This document shows, one piece after another, positions 32,883 to 41,781 of a DNA stretch of 64,000 bases. Below the pieces are notes generated by a model. That model had not been told where the DNA came from, searched no databases, and saw only the letters and a program-made list of their open reading frames with translations. Position numbers and translations under genes: made by a program. This DNA is from JACDAN01 sp963721345 (GTDB lineage Bacteria; Actinomycetota; Thermoleophilia; Gaiellales; Gaiellaceae). How positions within the stretch are numbered: the stretch's first letter is position 1; each line of letters begins with the position of its first letter. The stretch is taken from assembly GCA_963721345.1 (NCBI GenBank), contig CAVRIT010000001.1:1550001-1614000 (forward strand), read 5' to 3'.

Positions 32883-33850
32883 GCGCTTGCTCGTCGAAGC
32901 GATCAACGACTGCTTCCAGGTCGAGCTCGAGCGCGACGAGAACGTCATGGTCATGGGCGAGGACGTCGGGCGCGCCGGGGGCGTCTTCCGCGCGACTGCC
33001 GGACTGCGCGATCGCTTCGGGCCGGACCGCTGCGTCGACACGCCGCTGGCCGAAGCCGGGATCCTCGGCACCGCGGTGGGGCTCTGCATGGCCGGCTGGC
33101 GGCCGGTCTGCGAGATGCAGTACGACGCCTTCAGCTACCCGGCGCTCGACCAGCTGATCACCCACGTCGGGCGCTACCGCTGGCGGACCGGGGGCGGGAT
33201 GGAGTTCCCGCTGACGATCCGGATGCCGTACGGCGGAGGTGTCCGCGCGCCGGAGCTCCACGACGACTCGCCGGAGGCGTACTACGTCCACACACCGGGC
33301 GTGAAGGTCGCGATTCCGTCGACTCCGGCCGATGCGAAGGGCTTGCTCGCGGCGGCGATCCGCGATCCGGATCCCGTGGTGATCTTCGAGCCCAAGCTCC
33401 ACTACCGGACGATGCGCGGCGAGGTGCCGGAGGGCGAGCACGTCGTCCCGCTGGGGAAGGCGCGGCTGGCGCGGGAGGGGACGGACGTGACGCTCGTCGC
33501 CTACGGCGCCATGGTGCCGCTGTCGGAGCAGGTGGCTGACGCGATGGAGGGCGAGGCGTCGATCGAGGTGCTGGACATCCGCTCGCTGAAGCCGCTCGAC
33601 GAGGACGCGCTGCTGGAGTCGGCCGCGAAGACGGGGCGCGTCGTGATCGTCCAGGAGGCCCCGCGGGTGGCGGGGTACGGCGCCGAGCTGGCGGCCATCC
33701 TCGCCGAGAAGGCGATCCTCGATCTCCGGGGGCCGGTGCTGCGCGTCACGGGCTACGACGTTCCCGTACCCGTACTGGCAGATCGAGGATGCGTACATGC
33801 CCTCGGTCGAGCGGGTGAGCGCGGCGGTGCGCAAGCTGCTCGAGTTCTAG
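32875..33850 (+). CDS. 2-oxoacid dehydrogenase E1 beta, frameshift near the 3' end
   Basis: Transketolase-like beta subunit that completes the E1 active site. EAINDCFQVELERDENVMVM, RCVDTPLAEAGILGTAVG and MEFPLTIRMPYGGGVRAPEL are typical. The first frame goes wrong at GYDVPVPVLAD near 33763. Removing one C from the CCC run gives GYDVPYPYWQIEDAYMPSVE followed by VRKLLEF and a TAG at 33848-33850, the normal family end. It is in operon with E1 alpha upstream. E2 lies about 1.2 kb downstream, with formamidase and HIRAN genes inserted between. Confidence 0.88.
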
Positions 33851-34703
33851 TGGCCTTCACGAGCTGCCGCTCGACGCGCGGGTGCTCCACGGTCACTTCT
33901 CGCGCGAGCTCGAGCCGGTGCTCGAGATCGACTCCGGAGACTCGGTGCGCTTCTCGACGCCGAACAACGCCTGGCGGATTCGGCCCGACGAGCAGATCGA
34001 GTCGGATGAACCCCAAGCTCGACACGGGGCACGCGATGGCGGGGCCGATCGCAGTTCGCGGCGCTCGACGTGGTCAGACGCTGGCGATTCGATCGACGAG
34101 GTGACGCCGTCCGACTGGGGCGAGACGTTCGCCGACGACCACCGCGTCGAGTGGCAGTTGGCGGACGGGGTCGGGCGAGCTTTGGGGCGCGAGGTCGAGT
34201 TGGCGCCGTTCCTCGGCGTCATGGGGATGCCGCCTCCGGAGCCCGGCGTCCACGCCACCCGACCGCCGCGGCGCTGGGGCGGAAACATCGACTGCAAGGA
34301 GCTCGTGGCGGGCTCGACGCTCTACCTGCCGATCCCGGTCGACGGTGCGCTCTTCTCCGCCGGAGACGGTCACGCCGCACAGGGGGACGGCGAGGTCTCG
34401 GGCTACGCGATCGAGACGCCGACGACGGCGCAGCTGACCTTCGAGCTGCGTGACGACCTGCGGCTCGAGTGGCCGATCGCGCGGATCGAGGGCGCGTGGC
34501 TGACGTTTGGCTTCGACGAGGTCCTCGGCCGCGCCGCGCGGATCGCAGTCGACGGGATGGTCGCGCTGATGGGCCGCGAGCTCGGCGTGAAAGGACCGGA
34601 CGCGCTGATCCTCGCGAGCGTCGGCGTCGATCTGCGGGTGACGCAGGTGGTCAACGAGACGATGGGTGTCCACGCCGTCCTGCGCGACGACGCGTTCGGG
34701 TGA
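33850..34703 (+). CDS. Acetamidase/formamidase family protein, frameshifted
   Basis: Cyclic beta-barrel amidase that releases ammonia from formamide or short amides. Clear family signature: PFLGVMGMPPPEPGVHATRP, GGNIDCKELVAGSTLYLPIP and FSAGDGHAAQGDGEVSG. The likely start is the GTG at 33850 (overlapping the E1 beta TAG), but one base appears to be missing right after it (HELPLDARVLHGHFSREL is in the other frame). Between about 34012 (extra C) and 34092 (missing base) some 27 residues are out of frame; reading through gives DEPKLDTGHAMAGPIAVRGA. The remainder is open to the stop, which overlaps the HIRAN gene by GTGA. Confidence 0.8.
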
Positions 34704-35087
34704 GCGAGCGCCTGCGGCTGATCCTCGAGCGCGCGCAGTCCGGGTACCGGCTGCGCGACGCGGCGTCCGGCGAGATCGTGCGCTGGGAGGATCCGCGGAT
34801 CCGCGTCGTCCACGTGGCCGGGGTGTCGTATCGCGCGGAGTCTCTGCCCGATCCCTCGTTCGACCCGGGGCGCCTGCTGGCGCTCGTCCCGGAGCCCGAC
34901 AACGAGCACGACCCGAACGCGGTCGGCATCTGGAACGAGGGACGCACGCTGCAGCTCGGCTACGTGCCGCGGGAGGTCGCGCCGGAGCTCGCCGGCGACG
35001 AGCAGGCGGTCTCGCTCTGGCGGGTCGAGGGCGGTCTGCGCGTGCTGATCGCGCCCGGCCGACGCCTGGATCGGCCGCCCGAGATAG
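34700..35087 (+). CDS. HIRAN-domain protein; stop probably hidden by an indel
   Basis: About 129 residues from a GTG in a GTGA overlap. IRVVHVAGVSYRAESL, ALVPEPDNEHDPNAVGIWNE and LQLGYVPREVA form a HIRAN domain, a small fold found alone or fused to DNA-repair helicases, thought to recognise damaged or single-stranded DNA ends. As written, the frame runs without a stop into the E2 protein. A single extra base, the same error type seen repeatedly nearby, would bring TAG 35085-35087 into frame at the usual length for stand-alone HIRAN proteins. I therefore end it there. Confidence 0.65.
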
Positions 35088-35090
35088 ATT
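35085..35090 (+). promoter_or_regulatory. Leaderless -10 of the E2 gene
   Basis: TAGATT ends 8 nt before the GTG at 35099 and supports an independent start for E2 rather than a fusion with the HIRAN frame. Confidence 0.45.
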
Positions 35091-35098
35091 CCGCCGCC

Positions 35099-36215
35099 GT
35101 GGCGTACGAGTTCAAGCTGCCGGACCTGGGAGAGGGCCTGACGGAGGGCGAGATCGCCCGTTGGCTCGTCCAGGAGGGCCAGGAGGTCGCCGAGGACGAC
35201 CCGCTCGTCGAGATCCAGACGGACAAGACGACCGTCGAGATCCCGTCACCGGCGGCCGGCAAGGTCGCGCGGATTATGGTCGGCGAAGGCGAAGTGGTCC
35301 CGGTCGGGACGGTCCTCGTCGTGATCGGGGAAGACGGCGCAGCGCCGGCCGAAGCAGAGGCGACGGTGACGGACACGTCCCAAACCTCCGTTGAGTCCAG
35401 GCCGCTCATGGGGTCTGGCACCGAACCGAAGATCCGGGCGACTCCGCTGATCCGCCGGATGGCGGACGAGCTGAGTGTCGATCTGGCTCGACTACAGGGA
35501 TCGGGGCCGCAGGGTCGGATCACGGAAGAGGACGTGCGGGGCGCCGCTTCGGACGGGGGTCTGACCCCGAGCGCGGCTACGGAGGGGCGCCGCGAGCCGC
35601 TCCGCGGCGTGCGGAGGCTGATCGCCGAGCACATGGCTCGGGCCCACCGCGAGGTGCCGCCGGTCACTTGGGTGGAGGAGGCGGACTTCGGCGACGTCGA
35701 TCGCGAGAAGCTCGTCGCGACGACGCTCAAGGCCTGCGCCGCAGCGCTCGCCGAGTTCCCCGAGCTGAACGCGCGGCTCGAGGGCGACGAGATCGTCTAC
35801 CTCGACCGTTACGACATCGGGGTCGCGATCCAAACCGACGACGGGCTCGTCGTCCCGGTCGTCAGGGACTGCGACTCACGATCGCTGGACGAGCTCGACG
35901 CCGACGTGCGTCGACTGGCCGCGGCCGCCCGCGCCGGAACGCTGAAGCCGGAGGAGCTGCGAGGCTCGACGTTCACCGTCACGAGCGCAGGCAAGCTCGC
36001 CGGCCTCTTCCAGACGCCGATCGTCAACCACCCGGAGGTGGCGATCCTCAGCCTGGGCCGGATCGCCGACCGCCCCGTAGTGCGTGACGGCCAGGTCGTG
36101 GCCCGCCCGGTGGGCCACGTCGCGCTCGACCTTCGACCACCGAGTGGTCGACGGGGCCCGGGCGGCGGAGTTCGGCTTGGCCGTCATCCGCCGCCTCGAG
36201 CAGCCGTCGGTCTAG
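35099..36215 (+). CDS. 2-oxoacid dehydrogenase E2 (dihydrolipoyl acyltransferase), frameshift near the end
   Basis: Acyltransferase core of the complex. One lipoyl domain (EFKLPDLGEGLTEGEIARWL ... EIQTDKTTVEI, Lys lipoylated), a peripheral-subunit-binding domain (ATPLIRRMADELSVDLARLQ ... GRITEEDVR) and the catalytic domain. Near 36125 an extra G breaks the frame. Reading across it restores ALTFDHRVVDGARAAEFGLA with the catalytic DHRxxDG motif, ending at TAG 36213-36215. Both flexible linkers contain stretches resembling the dispersed repeat (35391-35426; 35555-35569). Substrate (pyruvate or branched-chain) is not decided by sequence. E3 is not in the window. Confidence 0.88.
35555..35569. repeat. 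Dispersed palindromic 15-mer inside the E2 linker
   Basis: GGGGGTCTGACCCCG is identical to 11056-11070 in an intergenic hairpin. Here it encodes part of GGLTP in the linker between the subunit-binding and catalytic domains. A related GGGGTCTGG lies in the other E2 linker near 35410. Confidence 0.6.
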
Positions 36216-36218
36216 GCG

Positions 36219-36841
36219 TTAGTCCTCGTCGTTGTCGTCGCCGAACAGGAACGGCGCCGGACCGGTGTACTCCTTCTGGTCGCGGTCACTGATCTGGCCG
36301 CGGATCTCGCCACCGCCGAACGTCGCGGTGTGCACGTTGGCGTAGGTGTGGCCGACCTTGATCGCTGCGATCAGCTCGTCCCACTCGCGGTCGTTCCCGA
36401 CGCCCGTCCCGGGGCCGAGCCCACGACCGGTCGCGAGGAGGTCGTTCGGCCGGAAGGTTCCGTGCACGGTCCCACCAGCAGCCGGCGGACACACGGGCGG
36501 CGTGGATGCCGGTGCGGGTGGCGGCGTGGGTGGGAGAGCCGGGTCCCGTCGCACAGCCAGACGGCGATCGGGCCGTTCACCGCGCGCGACGAGAAGTGGA
36601 TGTGCGCCTGTGTCACTGCGGACTCGAGGCCGCCGTAGGTCAGCGTGTACTCGACGCTGTCCTCGTTCCGGTTGACCTTCATCCGGAAGGTGCCGAAGCC
36701 CGCCGTCGAGACCGACTGGTTCTCCTGGTACCCATTGAGCCGGGCACCTTCTCTCCCGTCTCCATCGCCGTGGGCCGTCGCAACGGCGCCGATTCCGAGC
36801 ACGCCGATCGCGACGAACACCAGAACTGCGATCTTCCTCAT
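36219..36841 (-). CDS. Secreted CHRD-domain protein, one frameshift
   Basis: Starts at ATG 36841 after a strong GGAGGGGA ribosome site; signal peptide KIAVLVFVAIGVLGIGAVAT. The CHRD fold motifs are LNGYQENQSVSTAGFGTFRM, VTQAHIHFSSRAVNGPIAVW and, in the second frame, GGTVHGTFRPNDLLATG and YANVHTATFGGGEIRGQI. One missing G near 36540 joins them (CDGDPALPPTPPPAPAS). About 207 residues in total. CHRD domains bind unknown ligands in secreted proteins. Convergent with E2, 3 nt apart. Confidence 0.82.
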
Positions 36842-36986
36842 TCTCCCCTCCTTGTCGTTTTCCCCAATTCCAATACGGAGCGAAGGCGGGATCGGATGAG
36901 GTGCGGGGCGGCTCGCTGCGGCTGGGAGCCACCCCGCGCGCGGCAGGGTAGCGCCCCGCGATGGACGTGGCGCCGCGCCATCCACC

Positions 36987-36992
36987 TAGACT
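36987..36992 (+). promoter_or_regulatory. Leaderless -10 of the 37000 gene
   Basis: TAGACT ends 7 nt before ATG 37000. Between it and the CHRD start (36842-36986) no gene is seen. Confidence 0.45.
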
Positions 36993-36999
36993 CACTCGA

Positions 37000-37419
37000 A
37001 TGTGGGATGTCTACTGGGTCGGCGTCTTCCTCGGCCTCGGCGTCGGCCTTGGCGTCGCCGTAGCGGGATTGCTCGGCGGCAGGCGCTCCGCGGCGGTGGC
37101 GGCCGCGGTCGTCGCAGCGGCGATCGGCGTCGGCCTCGGGCTCCTGTTCGGGGGGATCGAAGACGGCGTCGCAGGTGGGCTCGGCGCCCTGCTGGGCGCT
37201 CTCGGCACGCAGCGCGTCCTCAGCGGCACGCTTCGCCGCGGCGGAACGCGCGGTGCGGCCGCGGCGCTCCTGCTCGCCGTCGGTCTGCTGCTCGCGCTCC
37301 TCGCTCTGATCCCGCTCGTCGGCTTCGTCGAAGCGGCGGCGATCCCACTGCTTGCGGCGCGACTGCGACGGCGCGACCCGGAGCGTTATGCAGGACTCCG
37401 CATCCTTGCCCGCGACTAA
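37000..37419 (+). CDS. Small multi-helix membrane protein
   Basis: 139 residues from ATG 37000 (MWDVYWVGVFLGLGVGLGVA), chosen because TAGACT lies 7 nt upstream; an earlier ATG at 36961 adds a non-conserved stretch. Four hydrophobic segments with Gly/Ala zipper character (GLGVAVAGLLGG, AAVVAAAIGVGLGLLFGGI, GLGALLGALG, LLLAVGLLLALLALIPLVGF) and a basic tail. No family recognised. Overlaps the following phosphodiesterase gene by 32 nt, so the two are likely co-transcribed. Confidence 0.7.
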   Translation: MWDVYWVGVFLGLGVGLGVAVAGLLGGRRSAAVAAAVVAAAIGVGLGLLFGGIEDGVAGGLGALLGALGTQRVLSGTLRRGGTRGAAAALLLAVGLLLALLALIPLVGFVEAAAIPLLAARLRRRDPERYAGLRILARD

Positions 37420-38705
37420 GTCCCTCATCCTCGTCGTCATCGACGGCCTGACGGCGGACGTCTTCGAACGCGCTGTCGAGAGCCGCTCCGCGCCGACCCT
37501 CGCGTCTCTTGCCGAACACGGCGCCTACGCGCGGGCGACGTCGGTCTTTCCGTCCCTCACCCCGGTCTGCCTCGCCTCGCTCGCGACGGGCGGCGGTCCG
37601 GACGTTCACCACATCCCGCACCTCGTCTGGTACCACCGCGGCGAGGGTCGGGTGGTCGAGTACGGCTCGTCCTTCGGGGCGATCCGCGCCGCAGGAGCCC
37701 GCCGCTCGATGCGCGACGCGATCGTCGAGATGAACGCCGAACACCTGGCCCGCAGTGCGGTCACCGTCTACGAGGCGCTCGAGGACGACGGCTTCGTGAC
37801 GGCGGCGGTGAACGTCCCCTGCTACCGCGGGAGGACGACACACGTGCCGACGGTCCCCGGTTTCGTGCGGCCGGTGAACGGACCGCGCCGATTCTTCTAC
37901 TACAACCTGTTCGAGTCGGACATCACGGGCGCCCCGCTCGCCGTCCGTGAGCGGGCGATGGGATCGATCGACGCCTACGCCGCCGCGGTCGGCCGCTGGC
38001 TCGTGACCCGCGACGGTTTCGACTTCCTCTTCTTCTACCTGCCGGACTACGACTTCGCGTCCCACGCGCTCGGCCCGGGCGCCGCGCACGAAGCGCTGGC
38101 GCGCAGCGACAAGGCGGTCGCCGCGCTGGTCGAGGCGGCAGGAGGGCTCAGACGCGTTCCTCGAGCGCTACGACGTCGTCGTCTGCTCCGACCACGGCCA
38201 GACGCAGGTGGAGCGGGCGGTGCGGCTGCAGGATCTCGTCGCCGATCCGGAGACGCTGGTGACTGCGTCGAACCGAGCCGGGATGGTCTACCTGATGCCG
38301 GGCTCCACGGTCGACGCGAGGGCAGTCGCGGAGCGCCTCGCCCGAGCCGACGCCGTCGACGTCGCGCTGTTCCGCGAGGGCGACGGTGCGTACGCCGCAC
38401 GCGGCGACGAGGTCATCCCGCTCGAGGCGGCCGACGACGGCTGGAAGAGTCGAGCGCTGCACGCCCTCGCGAACCCGAACAGCGGCGAGGTGATCGTCTC
38501 GGCGGCAGCCGGTGTGGAGTTCGTCGACCTGGGCGGGCGCCACCACGCAGGCGGCGGGTCACACGGCTCGCTGCTCGACGGCGACTCCGTGGTGCCGATG
38601 CTCGTGGTCGGCGACGGACCGGCGCCCTCGAGCATCACGGGCGTCGCGCCGCTCGTCCTTCGCCACTTCGGCGTCGAGGCTCCCGCGTATGCCCGTGCCG
38701 CCTGA
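37388..38705 (+). CDS. Alkaline phosphatase-superfamily phosphodiesterase/nucleotide pyrophosphatase, one frameshift
   Basis: Metal-dependent phosphodiesterase fold, about 439 residues. The first metal site is LVVIDGLTAD and the nucleophile Thr lies in SVFPSLTPVCLASL. LPDYDFASHALGPGA supplies further ligands, and VVVCSDHGQTQ provides the last Asp-His pair in the second frame. One extra C near 38147 breaks the frame between EAAGG and SDAFLERYDVVV. No signal peptide. Its 3' end overlaps pcm by 17 nt. Confidence 0.82.
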
Positions 38706-39330
38706 GCGTTCGCGGATGGTGGAGCACCAGCTGCGCCGCCGCGACATCGTGAACGAGCGCGTCCTCGAGGCGATGGAACGCGTGCCCCGGGAGCTGTTCG
38801 TGCCGGAGGACCTCCGGCGCCGAGCCTTCGACGACGCGGCGCTCCCGATCGGCGGCGGCCAGACGATCTCGCAGCCGTACATGGTCGCGCGGATCGCCGA
38901 GGAGCTGGGGCTCGACGGTGACGAGAAGGTGCTCGACGTCGGGACCGGCTCCGGCTACCAGGCCGCGGTGCTCTCCGAGCTCGCGGACCGCGTTCACACG
39001 ATCGAGCGGATCCCCGAGCTCGCCGAAGCGGCCGAGCGAAACCTGGCCTCCGCCGGGTACGACCAGGTTTCCGTCCACGTGGGAGACGGCTCGCGCGGCC
39101 TCGCCCAGCACGCTCCGTACGGCGCCATCGCCGTCGCAGCTGCGGCACCCGGCTTTCCGCAGGCGCTCTACGACCAGCTGCGGCCGGGCGGCCGCCTCGT
39201 CGTGCCCATCGGGGGCCGGCGCGGCCAACGCCTCGAGGTGATCGTGCGGAGCCCGGAAGGACCGGCCGTCGCCCGGTCGGTACCGTGTCGGTTCGTCCCG
39301 CTCGTCGGCGAGGAGGGGTTTCCGGACTGA
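38689..39330 (+). CDS. pcm: Protein-L-isoaspartate O-methyltransferase
   Basis: Repairs isoaspartyl residues in aged proteins by SAM-dependent methylation. The 213-residue protein has RVPRELFVPEDL, the substrate loop LPIGGGQTISQPYMVA with its key Ser, and motif I VLDVGTGSGYQAAVLSEL. The PGGRLVVPIG segment follows near the end. I use ATG 38689, which overlaps the preceding gene; ATG 38716 is an alternative closer to the family start. Confidence 0.93.
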   Translation: MPVPPERSRMVEHQLRRRDIVNERVLEAMERVPRELFVPEDLRRRAFDDAALPIGGGQTISQPYMVARIAEELGLDGDEKVLDVGTGSGYQAAVLSELADRVHTIERIPELAEAAERNLASAGYDQVSVHVGDGSRGLAQHAPYGAIAVAAAAPGFPQALYDQLRPGGRLVVPIGGRRGQRLEVIVRSPEGPAVARSVPCRFVPLVGEEGFPD

Positions 39331-39372
39331 CGAGGTTCGCACAGAGGGGGGTTGGGCATAGAGGTGGGCGAG

Positions 39373-39645
39373 ATGGGTGACTGGCTCTGGCGCAAGGTGA
39401 CCCTGCACGGGCTCAGCGTGGGCCGCGTGGTCGACGCGATCCTCGACCGTGAGAAGGGCGAGCTGATCGGCTTCGAGGTCCGCTGCGAGGACGGCCGGCA
39501 CCGCTACCTGCCCCGTGCCGCGTCCCACGACGACGGCAGCTCGATCGCGATCGACTCGCCGCTCGCACTGCTGGACTCGGATCAGCTGGACTTCTACCGC
39601 CGCCGCGGCGTCCCGGTCCGCCGCCAGGAAGAGCCCGCGGCATGA
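39373..39645 (+). CDS. PRC-barrel-like small protein
   Basis: 90 residues from ATG 39373. WRKVTLHGLSVGRVVDAILD followed by GELIGFEVRCEDGRHRYLPR resembles a single PRC-barrel domain, a fold in ribosome maturation and photosynthetic reaction-centre proteins that often mediates protein contacts. The start is uncertain: GTG 39364 and TTG 39352 are in frame, and a GAGGTGGG sits just before the ATG. Similar short proteins appear in related genomes as far as I recall, without known function. Confidence 0.6.
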   Translation: MGDWLWRKVTLHGLSVGRVVDAILDREKGELIGFEVRCEDGRHRYLPRAASHDDGSSIAIDSPLALLDSDQLDFYRRRGVPVRRQEEPAA

Positions 39646-39667
39646 CCCGGTAAGTTTCCTTTCGGCC

Positions 39668-40117
39668 GTGTCGCGTTCGCCAGCCATGTCGCTCGCTCTC
39701 GACCGTGAGCGTTGGGGCGCGGCTCTCCGCAAGTCCTCGAACTGGGTGCAACTGGCCAAGTTCGCGACGGTGGGGGCGAGCGGCTACGTCGTCAACCTCG
39801 CCGTCTTCAGCGCGCTGCTCGTCGAGGCGGATTGGCATCACCGAGCCGCAGCCACCGCGTCGTTCCTCGTCGCGGTCACCAGCAACTACACGTGGAACCG
39901 GCTCTGGACGTTCCGCGGCGCACGCGGCCACGTCGCGTACCAGGGGCTGCGCTTTCTGGTCGTCGCTCTCTGCGCGCTGGCGGCGAACCTCCTGATCCTG
40001 GAAGCACTCATCTGGCTCGGCGTTCCCAAGATCCCCGCGCAGGCGATCGCCATCGTGCTCGTCATGCCGCTGAACTTCGTCGGCAACAAGCTCTGGAGCT
40101 TTCGGCGGGTCGTCTAG
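39668..40117 (+). CDS. GtrA-family membrane protein
   Basis: 149 residues from GTG 39668 (or ATG 39686) with four membrane helices. LAKFATVGASGYVVNLAVFS, SFLVAVTSNYTWNRLWTFRG and PLNFVGNKLWSFRR are the GtrA/DPMS signature. The family takes part in moving or modifying polyprenyl-linked sugars for cell-surface polysaccharide. TAAGTT lies 11 nt before the GTG. The following two genes are glycosyltransferase-type membrane proteins, which fits that role. Confidence 0.9.
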   Translation: MSRSPAMSLALDRERWGAALRKSSNWVQLAKFATVGASGYVVNLAVFSALLVEADWHHRAAATASFLVAVTSNYTWNRLWTFRGARGHVAYQGLRFLVVALCALAANLLILEALIWLGVPKIPAQAIAIVLVMPLNFVGNKLWSFRRVV

Positions 40118-41781
40118 CGCTCGGCGCCGCGCTCGCGGCGCTGCTGCTCGCCCCCGCCGCCTCCGCGGCTCCCTCTCGACTCGACGAGCAGGCCGCGACC
40201 ACGGCGTTCCTCAGACACGAGAAGGTCGCCGAGTGGCTCGACCGCTACCCGGCGAAGGGGATCGTCAAGGACGCGACACTGAAGGACGGGGTCTGGACCG
40301 TCCACGTCTGGTGGGGCAAGGCAGGCGAGATCGCGACGGGCAAGGTGGACGACGCCTCGGGCCGCGTGACGGAGGCATGGACGGGCCCGCAGGTCGCCTG
40401 GAAGATGGCGCGCGGCTACGACGGCGCCTTCGGCGGCAAGACGATCAACCGCGTCGCCGTCTGGCTCGTGTTCTGCGCGGTCTTCCTGATCGGGCTGGTG
40501 GACTGGCGCCGGCCGCTGGGGCTCCGCACGCTCGACCTGGCCGCCCTGCTCTCGTTCTCGGTCTCCCTCTGGTTCTTCAACCGCGGCGACATCTTCACCG
40601 CCATGCCGCTCGCCTATCCGGCGTTCGCCTATCTCCTCGCGCGGATGGTGTGGGTCGGCCTCCGCGGGCGAGGCCCGTCCCGCAGCGCCGCGTTCTGGCC
40701 CGTCTGGGTGCTCGCCGCGGCGACGGTGTTCCTCGCCGGCTTCCGGATCGGCCTCAACCTCGAAGGGTCGAACGTGATCGACGTCGGCTACTCGGGCGTG
40801 ATCGGCGCGCACCGCATCGTCAACGGCGAGGCGCCCTACGGACACATGCCGGTGCAGGGGAAGCTGCGGGCCTGTGGGCAGGCCGACGCCGAGGGCGAGA
40901 TCCGGGAGCGGATCCAGACGAACGGGCGCTGCGAATCGTCCAACGAGCGGGGTGACACCTACGGTCCGGTCGCCTACCTCGCCTACGTACCCGGCTACGT
41001 GATGCTCGGCTGGACGGGGAAGTGGGACTCGCTGCCCGCGGCGCACTTCACCTCGCTACTTATCGACATCCTGGCGATGGTCGGCCTGGCGCTCGTCGGC
41101 CGTCGCTTCGGCGGGCTCCGCCTCGCCGCGGCGCTGCCCTTCGCCTGGGCTGCCTATCCCTTCACCCAGTACGCCTCCAACTCGAACACGAACGACGCGC
41201 TGCCGCCCCTCCTGCTGATCTGGGGGTTCTGGCTCGTCTCGTCACCTTCGGCGCGCGGCGCTTTCGCCGCGCTCGCCGGCTGGGCGAAGTTCAGCGCGCT
41301 GCTCGTGGCGCCCCTGTGGGCCGGTTACCCCGAGGCGGTGAGATTGCGCCGGCCGCGCGGCGTCCTTCCGTATCTGGCCGGGTTCGCCGCGGCGACGCTC
41401 GTCGCGTTCTCCGTCCTCCTGCTCGAGCCCGATCCGGTCCACGCCGCGCGAGTCTTCTGGGACCGGACGGTCGCCTGGCAGCTCACGCGCGAGTCCCCGT
41501 TCTCGATCTGGGACTGGGGTCAGTACCACGCTGCGGGAATCCCGGATCTGCGGCTCGTCCAGCTCCCGCTGATCGCCGCCGTTCTGTCGGGCGCTGTGGC
41601 GCTTGCCTTCTATCCGCGGCGTCGCTCGCCGCTGCAGCTCGCGGCGCTGACGGCGGCCGTGCTGATCGGGTTCGAGCTGGTGCTGACCCACTGGTCGTAC
41701 CTCTACATCCCGTGGTTTTTCCCCTTTGCGGCCTTCGCCGTCCTGGCCGCGTCTCGCGCGGATGCAGCTCCGGTTCGTTAG
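40093..41781 (+). CDS. Multi-helix membrane protein, glycosyltransferase-87-like; start uncertain
   Basis: About 560 residues. It begins with a cleavable-looking hydrophobic segment (LALGAALAALLLAPAASAAP) and a soluble domain (YPAKGIVKDATLKDGVWTVH, PepSY-like). About ten membrane helices follow, with acidic and aromatic loop motifs (GYSGVIGAHRIVNGEAPYGH, YGPVAYLAYVPGYV) like those of polyprenyl-phosphate-dependent mannosyltransferases. No ATG, GTG or TTG opens this frame near the homology start. The first possible codon is CTG at 40093, overlapping gtrA by 25 nt. The start must therefore be CTG or be hidden by a sequence error. Confidence 0.72.
   Translation: MELSAGRLALGAALAALLLAPAASAAPSRLDEQAATTAFLRHEKVAEWLDRYPAKGIVKDATLKDGVWTVHVWWGKAGEIATGKVDDASGRVTEAWTGPQVAWKMARGYDGAFGGKTINRVAVWLVFCAVFLIGLVDWRRPLGLRTLDLAALLSFSVSLWFFNRGDIFTAMPLAYPAFAYLLARMVWVGLRGRGPSRSAAFWPVWVLAAATVFLAGFRIGLNLEGSNVIDVGYSGVIGAHRIVNGEAPYGHMPVQGKLRACGQADAEGEIRERIQTNGRCESSNERGDTYGPVAYLAYVPGYVMLGWTGKWDSLPAAHFTSLLIDILAMVGLALVGRRFGGLRLAAALPFAWAAYPFTQYASNSNTNDALPPLLLIWGFWLVSSPSARGAFAALAGWAKFSALLVAPLWAGYPEAVRLRRPRGVLPYLAGFAAATLVAFSVLLLEPDPVHAARVFWDRTVAWQLTRESPFSIWDWGQYHAAGIPDLRLVQLPLIAAVLSGAVALAFYPRRRSPLQLAALTAAVLIGFELVLTHWSYLYIPWFFPFAAFAVLAASRADAAPVR

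Noticed and set aside
32430..33770. Programmed ribosomal frameshifting in the E1 genes
   Set aside because: Several breaks of the same kind occur in unrelated neighbouring genes, no slippery heptamer or stimulatory structure was recognised, and one-base errors in C/G runs explain all of them.
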